From Chryseobacterium gallinarum (lineage in GTDB: Bacteria; Bacteroidota; Bacteroidia; Flavobacteriales; Weeksellaceae), in assembly GCF_001021975.1 (NCBI RefSeq), contig NZ_CP009928.1:186001-250000 (forward strand): 64,000 bases of DNA. The letters are read 5' to 3'. Both the position numbers and the translations under genes were made by a program. The notes under the pieces were generated by a model, which saw only the letters and a program-made list of their open reading frames with translations, was not told the origin of the DNA and ran no database searches. Shown one piece after another: positions 27,820 through 35,477 of this stretch (position 1 is the stretch's first letter; every line of letters starts with the position of its first letter).

Positions 27820-28848
27820 ATGAATAAAAAAATGACTCCTGCAGATCTTTTTCTGGGAATTCTTGCATTATTACTCATCAGCGTAAGCTTTTACCAGACC
27901 TGGATTGGACTGCAACAGATTTTTGGCCCGGCATCCTTTGTGATTGCCCTGGTTTTATCACTGCTTCTTTTATTCCTGTGCTGGATGCTGAGAAACGCTA
28001 AACTTGCCGGGAAACCTACCGGAAGCCTTGTAGGTATTTATATTTTTATAGCCTCATTTTGCTTCATTGCAAATTTTAATGCCCTCTATACAAGGTTTAT
28101 GAAAACGGATATTTATACAGATGAGCTTCGTGAGATCAATAAAAATTTCACAGCTCTTGAAAATGATATAGAATCGAAATTAAGCTATAAGTACAATAAA
28201 GCAACAACTCAGAATATCGAGATCAAGAAAAAGCAGATGATGGAGCAGATCAAAGATCCGGGTAATAAAGGAATCGGAACGCGTGCCCAGCTGTTGATTA
28301 AAGATATTGAAAGATTAACCGGCCAAAAGGTAGATCTCCTGACTCCTGTAGGTGAAGACTATGAGGATCTTGCCGAAAGAATGGGAAAACAGATTGATAA
28401 CATCATTTCAGATCTTTCTCCTGAAGAAAGAGCCTTGAAAACCGACATTAATAATGCCGCCTTTAAATGGAATAAAAATATCCAGGATCTTCTGCTTTTA
28501 TCCAAAAAAGAAAAAGACGGCCTGTCTCAGGGGTTAATTGACGAATCTCTTTCTGATTACAATAAACTGGGAAGCCGCGCCCAGACGGTTCTTGGAAATG
28601 ATAAAATACATTTTGAACCCATCGTTTCAAAGACCCAACAGGTTGGCAAAATCGGTTTTGCCTTTGAACATGCCATTAAAAACTTCGGAATGTACCAGTT
28701 TGTAGTACTCGCCGGCTGTATTTTACTTGATTTCGTGATCGTTATTATCATTTTACTGGTAACAGATTCGGGAAGCTATAACGGAAACAGCGGCAGAAGC
28801 GTATTTTCAAATAAAAGAAGCGGTAAAACCATCATCCCTAACAACTAA
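27820..28848 (+). CDS. Membrane protein with cytoplasmic or periplasmic helical domain, first gene of a GTPase operon
   Basis: 342 residues. Three hydrophobic segments lie near the N-terminus (about 9-28, 38-57, 68-87). A charged, largely helical middle of about 190 residues follows, with heptad-like stretches. A fourth membrane segment lies at about 288-312, before a short polar tail rich in Ser, Gly and Lys. I do not recognise a family. It is followed after only three bases by a P-loop GTPase-like gene, and these two plus a third gene form one operon. It is likely the membrane platform of the complex. Function is unknown. Confidence 0.75.
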   Translation: MNKKMTPADLFLGILALLLISVSFYQTWIGLQQIFGPASFVIALVLSLLLLFLCWMLRNAKLAGKPTGSLVGIYIFIASFCFIANFNALYTRFMKTDIYTDELREINKNFTALENDIESKLSYKYNKATTQNIEIKKKQMMEQIKDPGNKGIGTRAQLLIKDIERLTGQKVDLLTPVGEDYEDLAERMGKQIDNIISDLSPEERALKTDINNAAFKWNKNIQDLLLLSKKEKDGLSQGLIDESLSDYNKLGSRAQTVLGNDKIHFEPIVSKTQQVGKIGFAFEHAIKNFGMYQFVVLAGCILLDFVIVIIILLVTDSGSYNGNSGRSVFSNKRSGKTIIPNN

Positions 28849-28851
28849 ACC

Positions 28852-29778
28852 ATGGAAACTAATGATCATTTAAAGCCTTTGTCTTTTGAAACGGAAGAAA
28901 CGCTGAAACCGTTATCTTTTGACTTTCAAAATGACACAAAAGAAGACTTCGTGCCAATTGCCAAAACCATTTCCAACGACATCAGAAATAAAGAGAGTAA
29001 TTTTGTTTTTTTCTTCGGAACAGCAGAATCCGGAAAGTCTGTAATTCTGTCTTCCATGTTGTATTATCTCCGGTCTTACGCAGGTGTTTTGAGACCCAAA
29101 CTGGGAACTCCGAACTCCAGGGAAGCAAATGTCCTTCTTTCTGATTTTTTTGAAAATATTCGACAGGGCGTGCTTCCCAACAGAACCACAAGGGATCAGG
29201 TAACCCGTTTGGATCTTGTTTTTGAACCGAATAACCGATCAAAAAGAGTAGTTCCGATAGATCTTACTTTCCTGGAAACTTCCGGGGAAAATCACAATGA
29301 CATCCGCAGGGGCGGAAGCTACCACAGCAGTATAGAAACTTTTCTTAATGCCAATATTCCTCTTACATTCATCATTGTTACCAGTTATGAAACAGCCTAT
29401 AAAGACGATTCTTTAATCAATGAATTCCTGGATGAACTGGAAAGAAAAGGCAAAAATTTAAGATCCGTGAATGCTATTCTGGTCATTTCCAAATGGGATA
29501 AATCCGGAAGAATGGATGTGGAAAGTGCTGAAGCTCTTGATGCTTTTATTTCTGAACACCTTCCGATGACCTCACAACGCATAGATACTTATGGGTTGAG
29601 CAAGACCTATTATACCATAGGAAGCATTCAGAATACCACGGGAAGTGAGAGAATCAATTTATTGAACCTTTCCACGGCTGAAGTCCTTGCAAAATGGCTG
29701 TACAGAAGCATTGTGGGCTATGATCTGGATTACGAAGGAACATTCTGGGAACGTATAAAATTTAGTTTTACAAATTAA
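28852..29778 (+). CDS. P-loop GTPase-like protein
   Basis: 308 residues. The Walker A / G1 motif is GTAESGKS (56-63). A beta-strand ending in DLTFLETSGEN (137-147) is at the place of the G3 region but lacks the usual DxxG. SKWDKSG (213-219) fits the G4 guanine-specificity motif (T/N)KxD, with Ser for the first residue. The N-terminus repeats LKPLSF twice (8-13 and 18-23). There is no membrane segment. It is probably a GTPase switch working with the membrane proteins encoded on either side. The gene overlaps the next by one base (TAATG). Comparable GTPases occur in bacterial conflict systems, but I cannot assign a subfamily. Confidence 0.72.
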   Translation: METNDHLKPLSFETEETLKPLSFDFQNDTKEDFVPIAKTISNDIRNKESNFVFFFGTAESGKSVILSSMLYYLRSYAGVLRPKLGTPNSREANVLLSDFFENIRQGVLPNRTTRDQVTRLDLVFEPNNRSKRVVPIDLTFLETSGENHNDIRRGGSYHSSIETFLNANIPLTFIIVTSYETAYKDDSLINEFLDELERKGKNLRSVNAILVISKWDKSGRMDVESAEALDAFISEHLPMTSQRIDTYGLSKTYYTIGSIQNTTGSERINLLNLSTAEVLAKWLYRSIVGYDLDYEGTFWERIKFSFTN

Positions 29779-31013
29779 TGGATAATACTTATTTTTTCTC
29801 TGCATTCGGAACTTTCGGCAATCCGAATGGGTTCAGGCAAACCTTTTTTCTGGGGGGAAACCAGAATATTGCCAGGGAGATCAGGACTTTTGATTTAAAA
29901 ACCGATGCTATTAAGTTGTTTCCTCAAAGCAACATCTACTCTATCCGGAAGGATTATGCCGCCGGATGTAACCTCATCTCCTACTCTGTTTACTCCTTTG
30001 CTAAAGAACAGAATTCTGACAGAGGCGGTACATTTATAGGCTCAAGCTTACTTTTTGTTAATAAAATTGCTTCCGAAGGGCTTATCATTAATGCTTTGAA
30101 TGACTTTCAGAGGCATCTTGAGAAAAATAACCTTTCAGAGGGAACTATTACCGTCAATCATTCTGATCATTTTTCCATTCAAAAACCCAAAGATTTTGAT
30201 AAAATAGGTTTTAATGTCCGGGAGGTGAATGAAGTTGATTTCAGTCAATCCGGCAATAATTACCTTGTTGTATATTGTGAAACCAACATTGCGCAACTGC
30301 AGATCTTTTTCAGCAAAGCCATTGATCTTTTAAACGTTTATGATACTATTTATTTTACCCAGAGCCACGAAATCGGAGAGTTTGTAAAGCAGAAAAGGAT
30401 TTTTAAAATTGTAGATGCCAATGGTTTTAAAAAGGAACTTGATCTTCTTGAAGAAGAAAGACGCAGAGCTCTTCAAAATGCTATCACTGACCTGGAAAAG
30501 GAAAGAGAAGAATTAAAAGATGAAAGAACAAAACTGGTTGAGGAGCTCAACAGGCAGATCGCACAAAATGAAAAACGCCATCAGGAAAACGAAGCCAGGA
30601 TAAAAGAGTCCAAAAACGGTATTGAAATCATTAATAAAGAATATAACCAGTATTCAGGAAAAATAGAAGAAGTTATCCGGTATCTTAAATCTGATGGCAA
30701 AGTAGAAGTAGCCAAAAAAAGGCATCAGGAAAATAAACGGTCATTTGCAGATAGTATCCGTCAAAATAAAAATATAGAATCCCTCTCTGCTCTATCTTCA
30801 CCCAATGAAAGGATGTATGGGATGGGAAATCAGCCGTATGCCGGTGCTGATGCACTTGCCGGATTTCACAGTTCCGGAAGAAATCAGGATAAAGAATTCC
30901 GACTGGATGGCTTCAAAGTTGCTACATTCATTTTATCATTACTACTGATCGGGACGTTAGTTTTATGCTTTATGTGGATGCCGGAAAAATATTTAACAGT
31001 ATTTTCCCAGTAG
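29778..31013 (+). CDS. Coiled-coil protein with C-terminal membrane anchor, GTPase-associated
   Basis: 411 residues. The N-terminal 220 form a globular domain with an aromatic/Gly-rich start (YFFSAFGTFGNPNGFRQTFF). A strong coiled coil follows (about 222-330, EEERRRALQN and RHQENEARIKE). A single membrane helix lies at about 378-402, leaving only a short tail. The N-terminal pattern recalls, in outline only, the GTPase-associated N-terminal domains described with GTPase-centred conflict systems; this needs a profile search. It is the last gene of a three-gene operon and overlaps the GTPase gene by one base. It may be the regulator or effector-tethering partner of the GTPase. Confidence 0.7.
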   Translation: MDNTYFFSAFGTFGNPNGFRQTFFLGGNQNIAREIRTFDLKTDAIKLFPQSNIYSIRKDYAAGCNLISYSVYSFAKEQNSDRGGTFIGSSLLFVNKIASEGLIINALNDFQRHLEKNNLSEGTITVNHSDHFSIQKPKDFDKIGFNVREVNEVDFSQSGNNYLVVYCETNIAQLQIFFSKAIDLLNVYDTIYFTQSHEIGEFVKQKRIFKIVDANGFKKELDLLEEERRRALQNAITDLEKEREELKDERTKLVEELNRQIAQNEKRHQENEARIKESKNGIEIINKEYNQYSGKIEEVIRYLKSDGKVEVAKKRHQENKRSFADSIRQNKNIESLSALSSPNERMYGMGNQPYAGADALAGFHSSGRNQDKEFRLDGFKVATFILSLLLIGTLVLCFMWMPEKYLTVFSQ

Positions 31014-31109
31014 AATATACTTTCCGGCCTATTTTTCCACTTCATACCCTCGCCAAATTCACAGCTTTATTAAAAGTTAAAATATTATCTTCGTAAAAAA
31101 TTTGACAAT

Positions 31110-31655
31110 ATGAGAAAAATAATATTTCTGGCTTCAGCTGTTCTGGTGTTAAATTCTTGTGTGGTAAGAACTGCCACTAAAGTAGTATCCGGTGCTGTAA
31201 ATTTAGGTTATAAGGCGGTAAAAGGAACCGTGAATGGCATCAGCTGGGCAGTAAGTAAAGCAAAAGGAAAAATAGATGAAGACCGTGTTGATGGAACCTG
31301 GAAAGTAGTAGGGGTTTACAAAGGCTCTTTTGAAGATTTTACCAAAGATCAGAATCCGGAAGCTTCATTTACCTCAGATTGTGTGGATAGCTTTGACCAG
31401 ATTATTTTTAAAACTAAAAAATCAAAATTCAAGCCGGTACACTGCAGCTCACAGGATGAAGATTGGGTAAAATACAAAATGGAATTCGGGAAAAACCCTA
31501 TCACTAAAGAAAGGGAAAACTATATTGAATACAATTCCAATAATTATATATCAGTGATTGATGTCAACAGTAAAACTATGGTGCTGGAAGGTAACCTCAT
31601 GCCTAAGCTGGCATTTTCCGGAGCCAAATTATATCTCCTGGAAAAAGTAAAATAG
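31110..31655 (+). CDS. Lipoprotein of unknown function
   Basis: 181 residues with a lipoprotein signal peptide; the lipobox is LNSC, giving lipidated Cys17. The mature protein starts with a Val/Ala/Gly-rich amphipathic stretch (about 20-55) and continues with a beta-rich domain beginning DGTWKVVGVYKG, as in lipocalin-like lipoproteins of Bacteroidota. It contains two cysteines at about 92 and 111 that could pair. It stands alone, 96 bases after the GTPase operon, and ends in a strong terminator. Outer-membrane attachment is likely. Function is unknown. Confidence 0.75.
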   Translation: MRKIIFLASAVLVLNSCVVRTATKVVSGAVNLGYKAVKGTVNGISWAVSKAKGKIDEDRVDGTWKVVGVYKGSFEDFTKDQNPEASFTSDCVDSFDQIIFKTKKSKFKPVHCSSQDEDWVKYKMEFGKNPITKERENYIEYNSNNYISVIDVNSKTMVLEGNLMPKLAFSGAKLYLLEKVK

Positions 31656-31669
31656 GATATTGACATAAA

Positions 31670-31714
31670 ATACCGGAAGAGCCTTTTCTGTAAGAAAAAA
31701 GGCTCTTCCGGTAT
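31670..31714. terminator. Strong bidirectional terminator
   Basis: An 18-bp stem, ATACCGGAAGAGCCTTTT with AAAAGGCTCTTCCGGTAT, between two convergent genes. It serves the lipoprotein gene on the plus strand and the GLPGLI gene on the minus strand. Confidence 0.85.
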
Positions 31715-31729
31715 AATACTATCTTAAAG

Positions 31730-32614
31730 TTATTTCCGGAGCATATCTATCTCTATGCTATTATTATCTTCTTTTATTGCTTTCTTCATTTCCATTTCTC
31801 TCTCCCGGATATAGGCGTTTTTATCTACCATTGTTCCATTCACATTTACTTTATCCAAATCATGAAGAGTTACCCGTAATGATTTGGCCGGATCATTCCT
31901 GCTTTCTGAAAAAAGCTGTTTATATTTGGGAAAATCAATATCTGCTTTATCGCCGAAATCAAAAACAAAATTTCCTGTAGGAGTCATATTTTCAATTTCC
32001 TGGTCTGAAAACTTTCTTATTCCGGCTAACGTAAAAGAATGGCTTCCTGTAGCATCCTGTATTTTCAGGATCAAACCCGGAAGTCCTCTGAATTTATAAG
32101 GACCATCCTGAACCGGAATATCGGCTGAAAACCATGCCGTCCATTTTCTGCCTCCAAAATCGGCTGTTGCTTTCTGGACATTATATTCTTTAACCTTATC
32201 TTTTTCGGGATGAACTGTCCATTGTATAATCCGGTTATCTGATACATTATATTTTGTGCGCCCCATTCTGGTAATAAAAAACTGTTTATTCTCAGAAAAA
32301 TCCTTAATGACAGTATATTTAATGGTATTACTCTTAGAGGTTGCCGATTGCTGCGTATTTTCAATTTTTCCTGTTGCTTTCATCTGTTTGTCCAGAATTG
32401 CCTTGGCAATAGAATCATTTTTAAAGGTTGCACCGCTATAGAATCTGGAAAATCCGGGAGTAATGTCAAGATACATCAGCTCGTTCCTTTTATCCTGAAT
32501 GTTAGTAGAGTCTGCAATATATTCATATTCATAAATGAACCTCTGGTTTTGGGAAAAAAGATTGAGAAACAGAAATAAAAAAATAATTACATGTAATTTT
32601 CCTCGGTATACCAT
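31730..32614 (-). CDS. GLPGLI family exported protein
   Basis: 294 residues with a signal peptide (hydrophobic IIFLFLFLNLFSQ). The family signature lies in the middle of the protein: GPYKFRGLPGLILKIQD, near residues 165-181. GLPGLI proteins are common, often multi-copy, beta-rich periplasmic or outer-membrane-associated proteins in Bacteroidota. They often sit near TonB-dependent receptors or regulators, and their role is not settled. The C-terminus lacks an obvious sorting domain. It follows a short HTH gene by 11 bases on the same strand, so both may be one transcript. Confidence 0.85.
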   Translation of the reverse strand: MVYRGKLHVIIFLFLFLNLFSQNQRFIYEYEYIADSTNIQDKRNELMYLDITPGFSRFYSGATFKNDSIAKAILDKQMKATGKIENTQQSATSKSNTIKYTVIKDFSENKQFFITRMGRTKYNVSDNRIIQWTVHPEKDKVKEYNVQKATADFGGRKWTAWFSADIPVQDGPYKFRGLPGLILKIQDATGSHSFTLAGIRKFSDQEIENMTPTGNFVFDFGDKADIDFPKYKQLFSESRNDPAKSLRVTLHDLDKVNVNGTMVDKNAYIREREMEMKKAIKEDNNSIEIDMLRK

Positions 32615-32625
32615 AATATTAAAGA

Positions 32626-32898
32626 TTATATTTTAGCTGATAACAATAACGAAGAAAGGTTGATGATTTTAACGGGTGAGTAATTGACCTCAGACACCTG
32701 CTCTTCCTCGACCTCAGAAATGACTTTACTGCCTACCTCATCATTAACTTCAGGAGCTACAGTAACATTCTGTAATACCGTTTCTTCTATTTCCAATGCT
32801 TCAATCCTTTGAATGGTTCTTACATAAATTCTGGACTTTTCTGAAAGTTCTTCCTGAGTCAGATTCTTATGTTCTCTTGCAGCTCTTAGTCTGGACAT
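32626..32898 (-). CDS. Shortened HTH (XRE-type) protein, probably degraded
   Basis: 90 residues. The first 35 match the start of an XRE-type helix-turn-helix (SRLRAAREHKNLTQEELSEKSRIYVRTIQRIE). The rest of the HTH domain is missing: after RIEALEIEE comes a Val/Glu-rich linker and then VKIINLSSLLLS. In related flavobacterial proteins a stretch like VKIINLSSL leads into membrane helices after a complete HTH (from memory, not checked). I infer an internal deletion and loss of the C-terminal part, which would leave a non-functional regulator. The gene lies just upstream of the GLPGLI gene. It could instead be a genuine short protein. Confidence 0.5.
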   Translation of the reverse strand: MSRLRAAREHKNLTQEELSEKSRIYVRTIQRIEALEIEETVLQNVTVAPEVNDEVGSKVISEVEEEQVSEVNYSPVKIINLSSLLLSAKI

Positions 32899-33080
32899 GG
32901 CGTATTGGAAAATTTGCTTTAATTGTACTGGCTAATTTACGTTTTTTTCAATATTGGGGATTGTATTGATCGGTATTCCGCCTGTGCAAACAACGGACAC
33001 AATTAATAAAACATGACAAATAATACTGTTACCACAGGAATTTTTATGTTGTAAATTAAAACAGATCTTATGTATTATTG

Positions 33081-33088
33081 TAGTTTTG
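33081..33088 (+). promoter_or_regulatory. TAnnTTTG -7 box before AraC regulator
   Basis: TAGTTTTG fits the Bacteroidota -7 consensus and ends 18 bases before the start codon at 33107. Confidence 0.5.
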
Positions 33089-33106
33089 TAAATCAGTTTC
33101 AAAAAA

Positions 33107-33994
33107 ATGAAGCACACCATTCCCACCTATGATCTGAGTGATATTTCCAGGCATCGGTTCCATATAAAAAGAATAGATCAGCATACGTATTATGCGGAAA
33201 ATATCCTTATGGATAAAGGAATACACCGTGACAGCCATTATATATTTACCTTCATGGAAAGCGGACATGTAAAAATGATGGTAGACTTCAACATCATTGA
33301 AGCTAAAAACTCTACTATCTTCTGTGTATTACCGGGACAGGTACACCAGGGGCTTTTAATGGATAATGTGAACGGGTGGTTTGTGGCTGTAAAATCTGAT
33401 ATGGTTCCGGATGCTGTACGTTCTGTTTTTGAAGAATTTCTGGAAGAAATACGTCCTCTGAAAGTAGAATCAGCATGGGTAGAAAAATTCAATAACGCTG
33501 CCGCTATCCTCCATTCCTTTTATACGGAAGAGATGTTGGCTTCCAAAGAAGGTTTTTCTGTGATTCAGTCTCTGCTTCATACTTTTATAGGGATGTTTGC
33601 CTTTATTTATTCAAAAGAAAACAATTCTCAGGCTGCCTCTGAAAATCGTTCTTTACAACTGACACGGGAGTTTAAAATCATGGTAAGGCAAAACTATAAA
33701 ACCCTGAAAAGTCCATCTGACTATGCTGAAATGCTTGCTATTTCCAGAGGTTACCTTACAGAAGCGATCCGTGAAGTAACAGGTAAGCCCGCCCAGCACT
33801 GGATTCATCAGGAAATTTTAATTGAAGCCAAACGTCTACTGGCATTTACTCATCTTACCGTAAAAGAGATCGCTTATGAACTGGGATATAGTGACCATAC
33901 ATATTTTAGCCGTTTATTTTCGAAACTGGAAGACCAATCGCCTTTGGCCTTCAGGAATGCGAACCAAAACAGGTACAATCAGAACAAAAACTGA
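33107..33994 (+). CDS. AraC family transcriptional regulator
   Basis: 295 residues. The N-terminal 170 residues form a cupin-like sensor domain (IFTFMESGHVKMMVDF, VLPGQVHQG). The C-terminal 100 are the two-helix AraC DNA-binding domain: SPSDYAEMLAISRGYLTEAIREVTGK for the first HTH and TVKEIAYELGYSDHTYFSRLFSK for the second. It is followed by a gene for a siderophore-interacting reductase on the same strand 204 bases on, so it may control iron-related genes. Its ligand is not evident. Confidence 0.88.
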   Translation: MKHTIPTYDLSDISRHRFHIKRIDQHTYYAENILMDKGIHRDSHYIFTFMESGHVKMMVDFNIIEAKNSTIFCVLPGQVHQGLLMDNVNGWFVAVKSDMVPDAVRSVFEEFLEEIRPLKVESAWVEKFNNAAAILHSFYTEEMLASKEGFSVIQSLLHTFIGMFAFIYSKENNSQAASENRSLQLTREFKIMVRQNYKTLKSPSDYAEMLAISRGYLTEAIREVTGKPAQHWIHQEILIEAKRLLAFTHLTVKEIAYELGYSDHTYFSRLFSKLEDQSPLAFRNANQNRYNQNKN

Positions 33995-34163
33995 AGCTGG
34001 AATACCATCACAACCACTATATTTTTATTATCCTCAGATGTGTTGTAAAAAAACACAACTTCTTTCTTCCGGCTCAATGTCTCCAGTCCCCATTGTTGAT
34101 TTCAGTTTATACTAAAACCACGAAATGTCCAATTAATACCCTGAACCCGCTATAGCAATATTC

Positions 34164-34171
34164 TAATTTTG
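34164..34171 (+). promoter_or_regulatory. TAnnTTTG -7 box before siderophore-interacting protein gene
   Basis: TAATTTTG fits the -7 consensus, 27 bases before the start codon at 34199. The gene thus seems to have its own promoter rather than relying on the AraC gene upstream. Confidence 0.5.
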
Positions 34172-34198
34172 AAGCTTCCTTTGCAATAAAAATTAGTT

Positions 34199-34921
34199 AT
34201 GCCAAGTTTACCAAAATGGATCAATGATACTGTAGAAAATATCTGGTCCTCAAAATTTAAAGAATGTACCGTCATCCATATAGAAAACATCACTAATAAC
34301 CTTCGCCGTATACGTTTCGCAGGTGATCTTCAGGATATTCATGTTGAACCAGCCTATGCAATAGGTATAAGAATCAATGAAAGGGATTTCCGTAATTATT
34401 CTCCTTTTAATTTCAACAGAGCAGAAGGAACTTTTGATGTTTTATTCCATCTTCACGACACTACTTCTGTGGGCACACGTTTTGTAAATGGACTATCTGC
34501 AGGAGATTCTATAAAAATGTTAATGCCCAGAGGAAAGAGATTTTTTGAACCCGATGCCAAAATTCACTTTTCAATAGGAGATGAAACTTCACTGGGAAGC
34601 TCACTTTCCATTAAAGAAGCGGCAGAAGAATCCAAAGCTTTGTTTATATGCCTCCACGAGCTGAAAGAATGCTCTGCTCTTGAAAAGCTGAATTTGTACG
34701 GGTATCATAGTGCTAAAAACAGTACCATAAGAGTAATAGAAGCCCTTACCGATTTTCTGAGAGAAGAAAAAGAAGCCGTTTTTCATGATAGTGTTACTTT
34801 TTATCTTACCGGAAACGGAGGCCGGATGTCATTAATCAGAAAATTTCTTAAGGCTAAAGGAGTTTCTCCGAGGTGCATCAAATCACAGGCATATTGGATA
34901 GAAGGCAGGAAAGGTCTATAA
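34199..34921 (+). CDS. Siderophore-interacting protein (FAD-dependent ferric-siderophore reductase family)
   Basis: 240 residues, the usual length of SIP-family reductases. The flavin-binding motif RNYSPFNF lies near residue 60. A GDETSLG motif near 127 stands at the nucleotide-binding region, and the C-terminus has the family pattern QAYWIEGRKG. The family reduces ferric siderophores in the cytoplasm to release iron, using NAD(P)H. Some Bacteroidota members lack a demonstrated substrate. The neighbouring AraC regulator fits an iron or stress link. A strong hairpin follows the stop codon. Confidence 0.83.
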   Translation: MPSLPKWINDTVENIWSSKFKECTVIHIENITNNLRRIRFAGDLQDIHVEPAYAIGIRINERDFRNYSPFNFNRAEGTFDVLFHLHDTTSVGTRFVNGLSAGDSIKMLMPRGKRFFEPDAKIHFSIGDETSLGSSLSIKEAAEESKALFICLHELKECSALEKLNLYGYHSAKNSTIRVIEALTDFLREEKEAVFHDSVTFYLTGNGGRMSLIRKFLKAKGVSPRCIKSQAYWIEGRKGL

Positions 34922-34923
34922 AA

Positions 34924-34983
34924 ACCGGAAATTGCTGAATATTTTTTTGAAGATTAAAAAGTCTCAGCAATTTCCGGTCTTTT
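34924..34983 (+). terminator. Rho-independent terminator
   Basis: A 15-bp perfect stem, ACCGGAAATTGCTGA (34924-34938) with TCAGCAATTTCCGGT (34964-34978), followed by CTTTTT. It terminates the siderophore-interacting protein gene. Confidence 0.85.
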
Positions 34984-35477
34984 TGCTGAAAGAATATTTA
35001 TTTCAGTTTTCCCGGCTCTCATAAAAATTAATCATTGGAATAAACTGTATTTCATTGATTCTACCTTTGCATTCTTACCATATAATAGAAATACAAAAAC
35101 CCTTTGCATTAAGTTTTAAAGGTAAGGTATAAATAGTCTGATTCTCCAACTTTTGCATCTGATCCATTATCTCCTTATTATGATTATATTTCCAGAATGA
35201 AAATAAAAAGACCATCTCAGGACGAGATGATCTTACTACCGTTTTGAATTTACTAAGTTATATATGAAGATATGAAATGATGTTTTTTGTTGTTCAAAGA
35301 TAATAAGCCTCTTTTTCCCGTACCTCAGGGTAATCACTGAAAATTTATCCGTAAAAATACGGTTGCATGATAAAAAAAGCCCTGCAAGATACACTTACAG
35401 GACTTTAATTTATCTAACAATTATTTCGTTTAAGGTCCGATCTTTAGAGTAGTAAACTGATTGTTACTTACCCTCTA
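34984..35477. other. Intergenic region with two further hairpins
   Basis: No gene is seen. A CATCTC/GAGATG hairpin lies at 35206-35234. A second, at about 35373-35408, reads on the minus strand AAAGTCCTG...CAGGGCTTT followed by a T-run and should terminate the aminopeptidase gene. Confidence 0.6.
35373..35408 (-). terminator. Terminator of the aminopeptidase P gene
   Basis: On the minus strand, AAAGTCCTG pairs with CAGGGCTTT (one G-U) and is followed by seven T. It lies about 70 bases after the stop codon. Confidence 0.7.
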
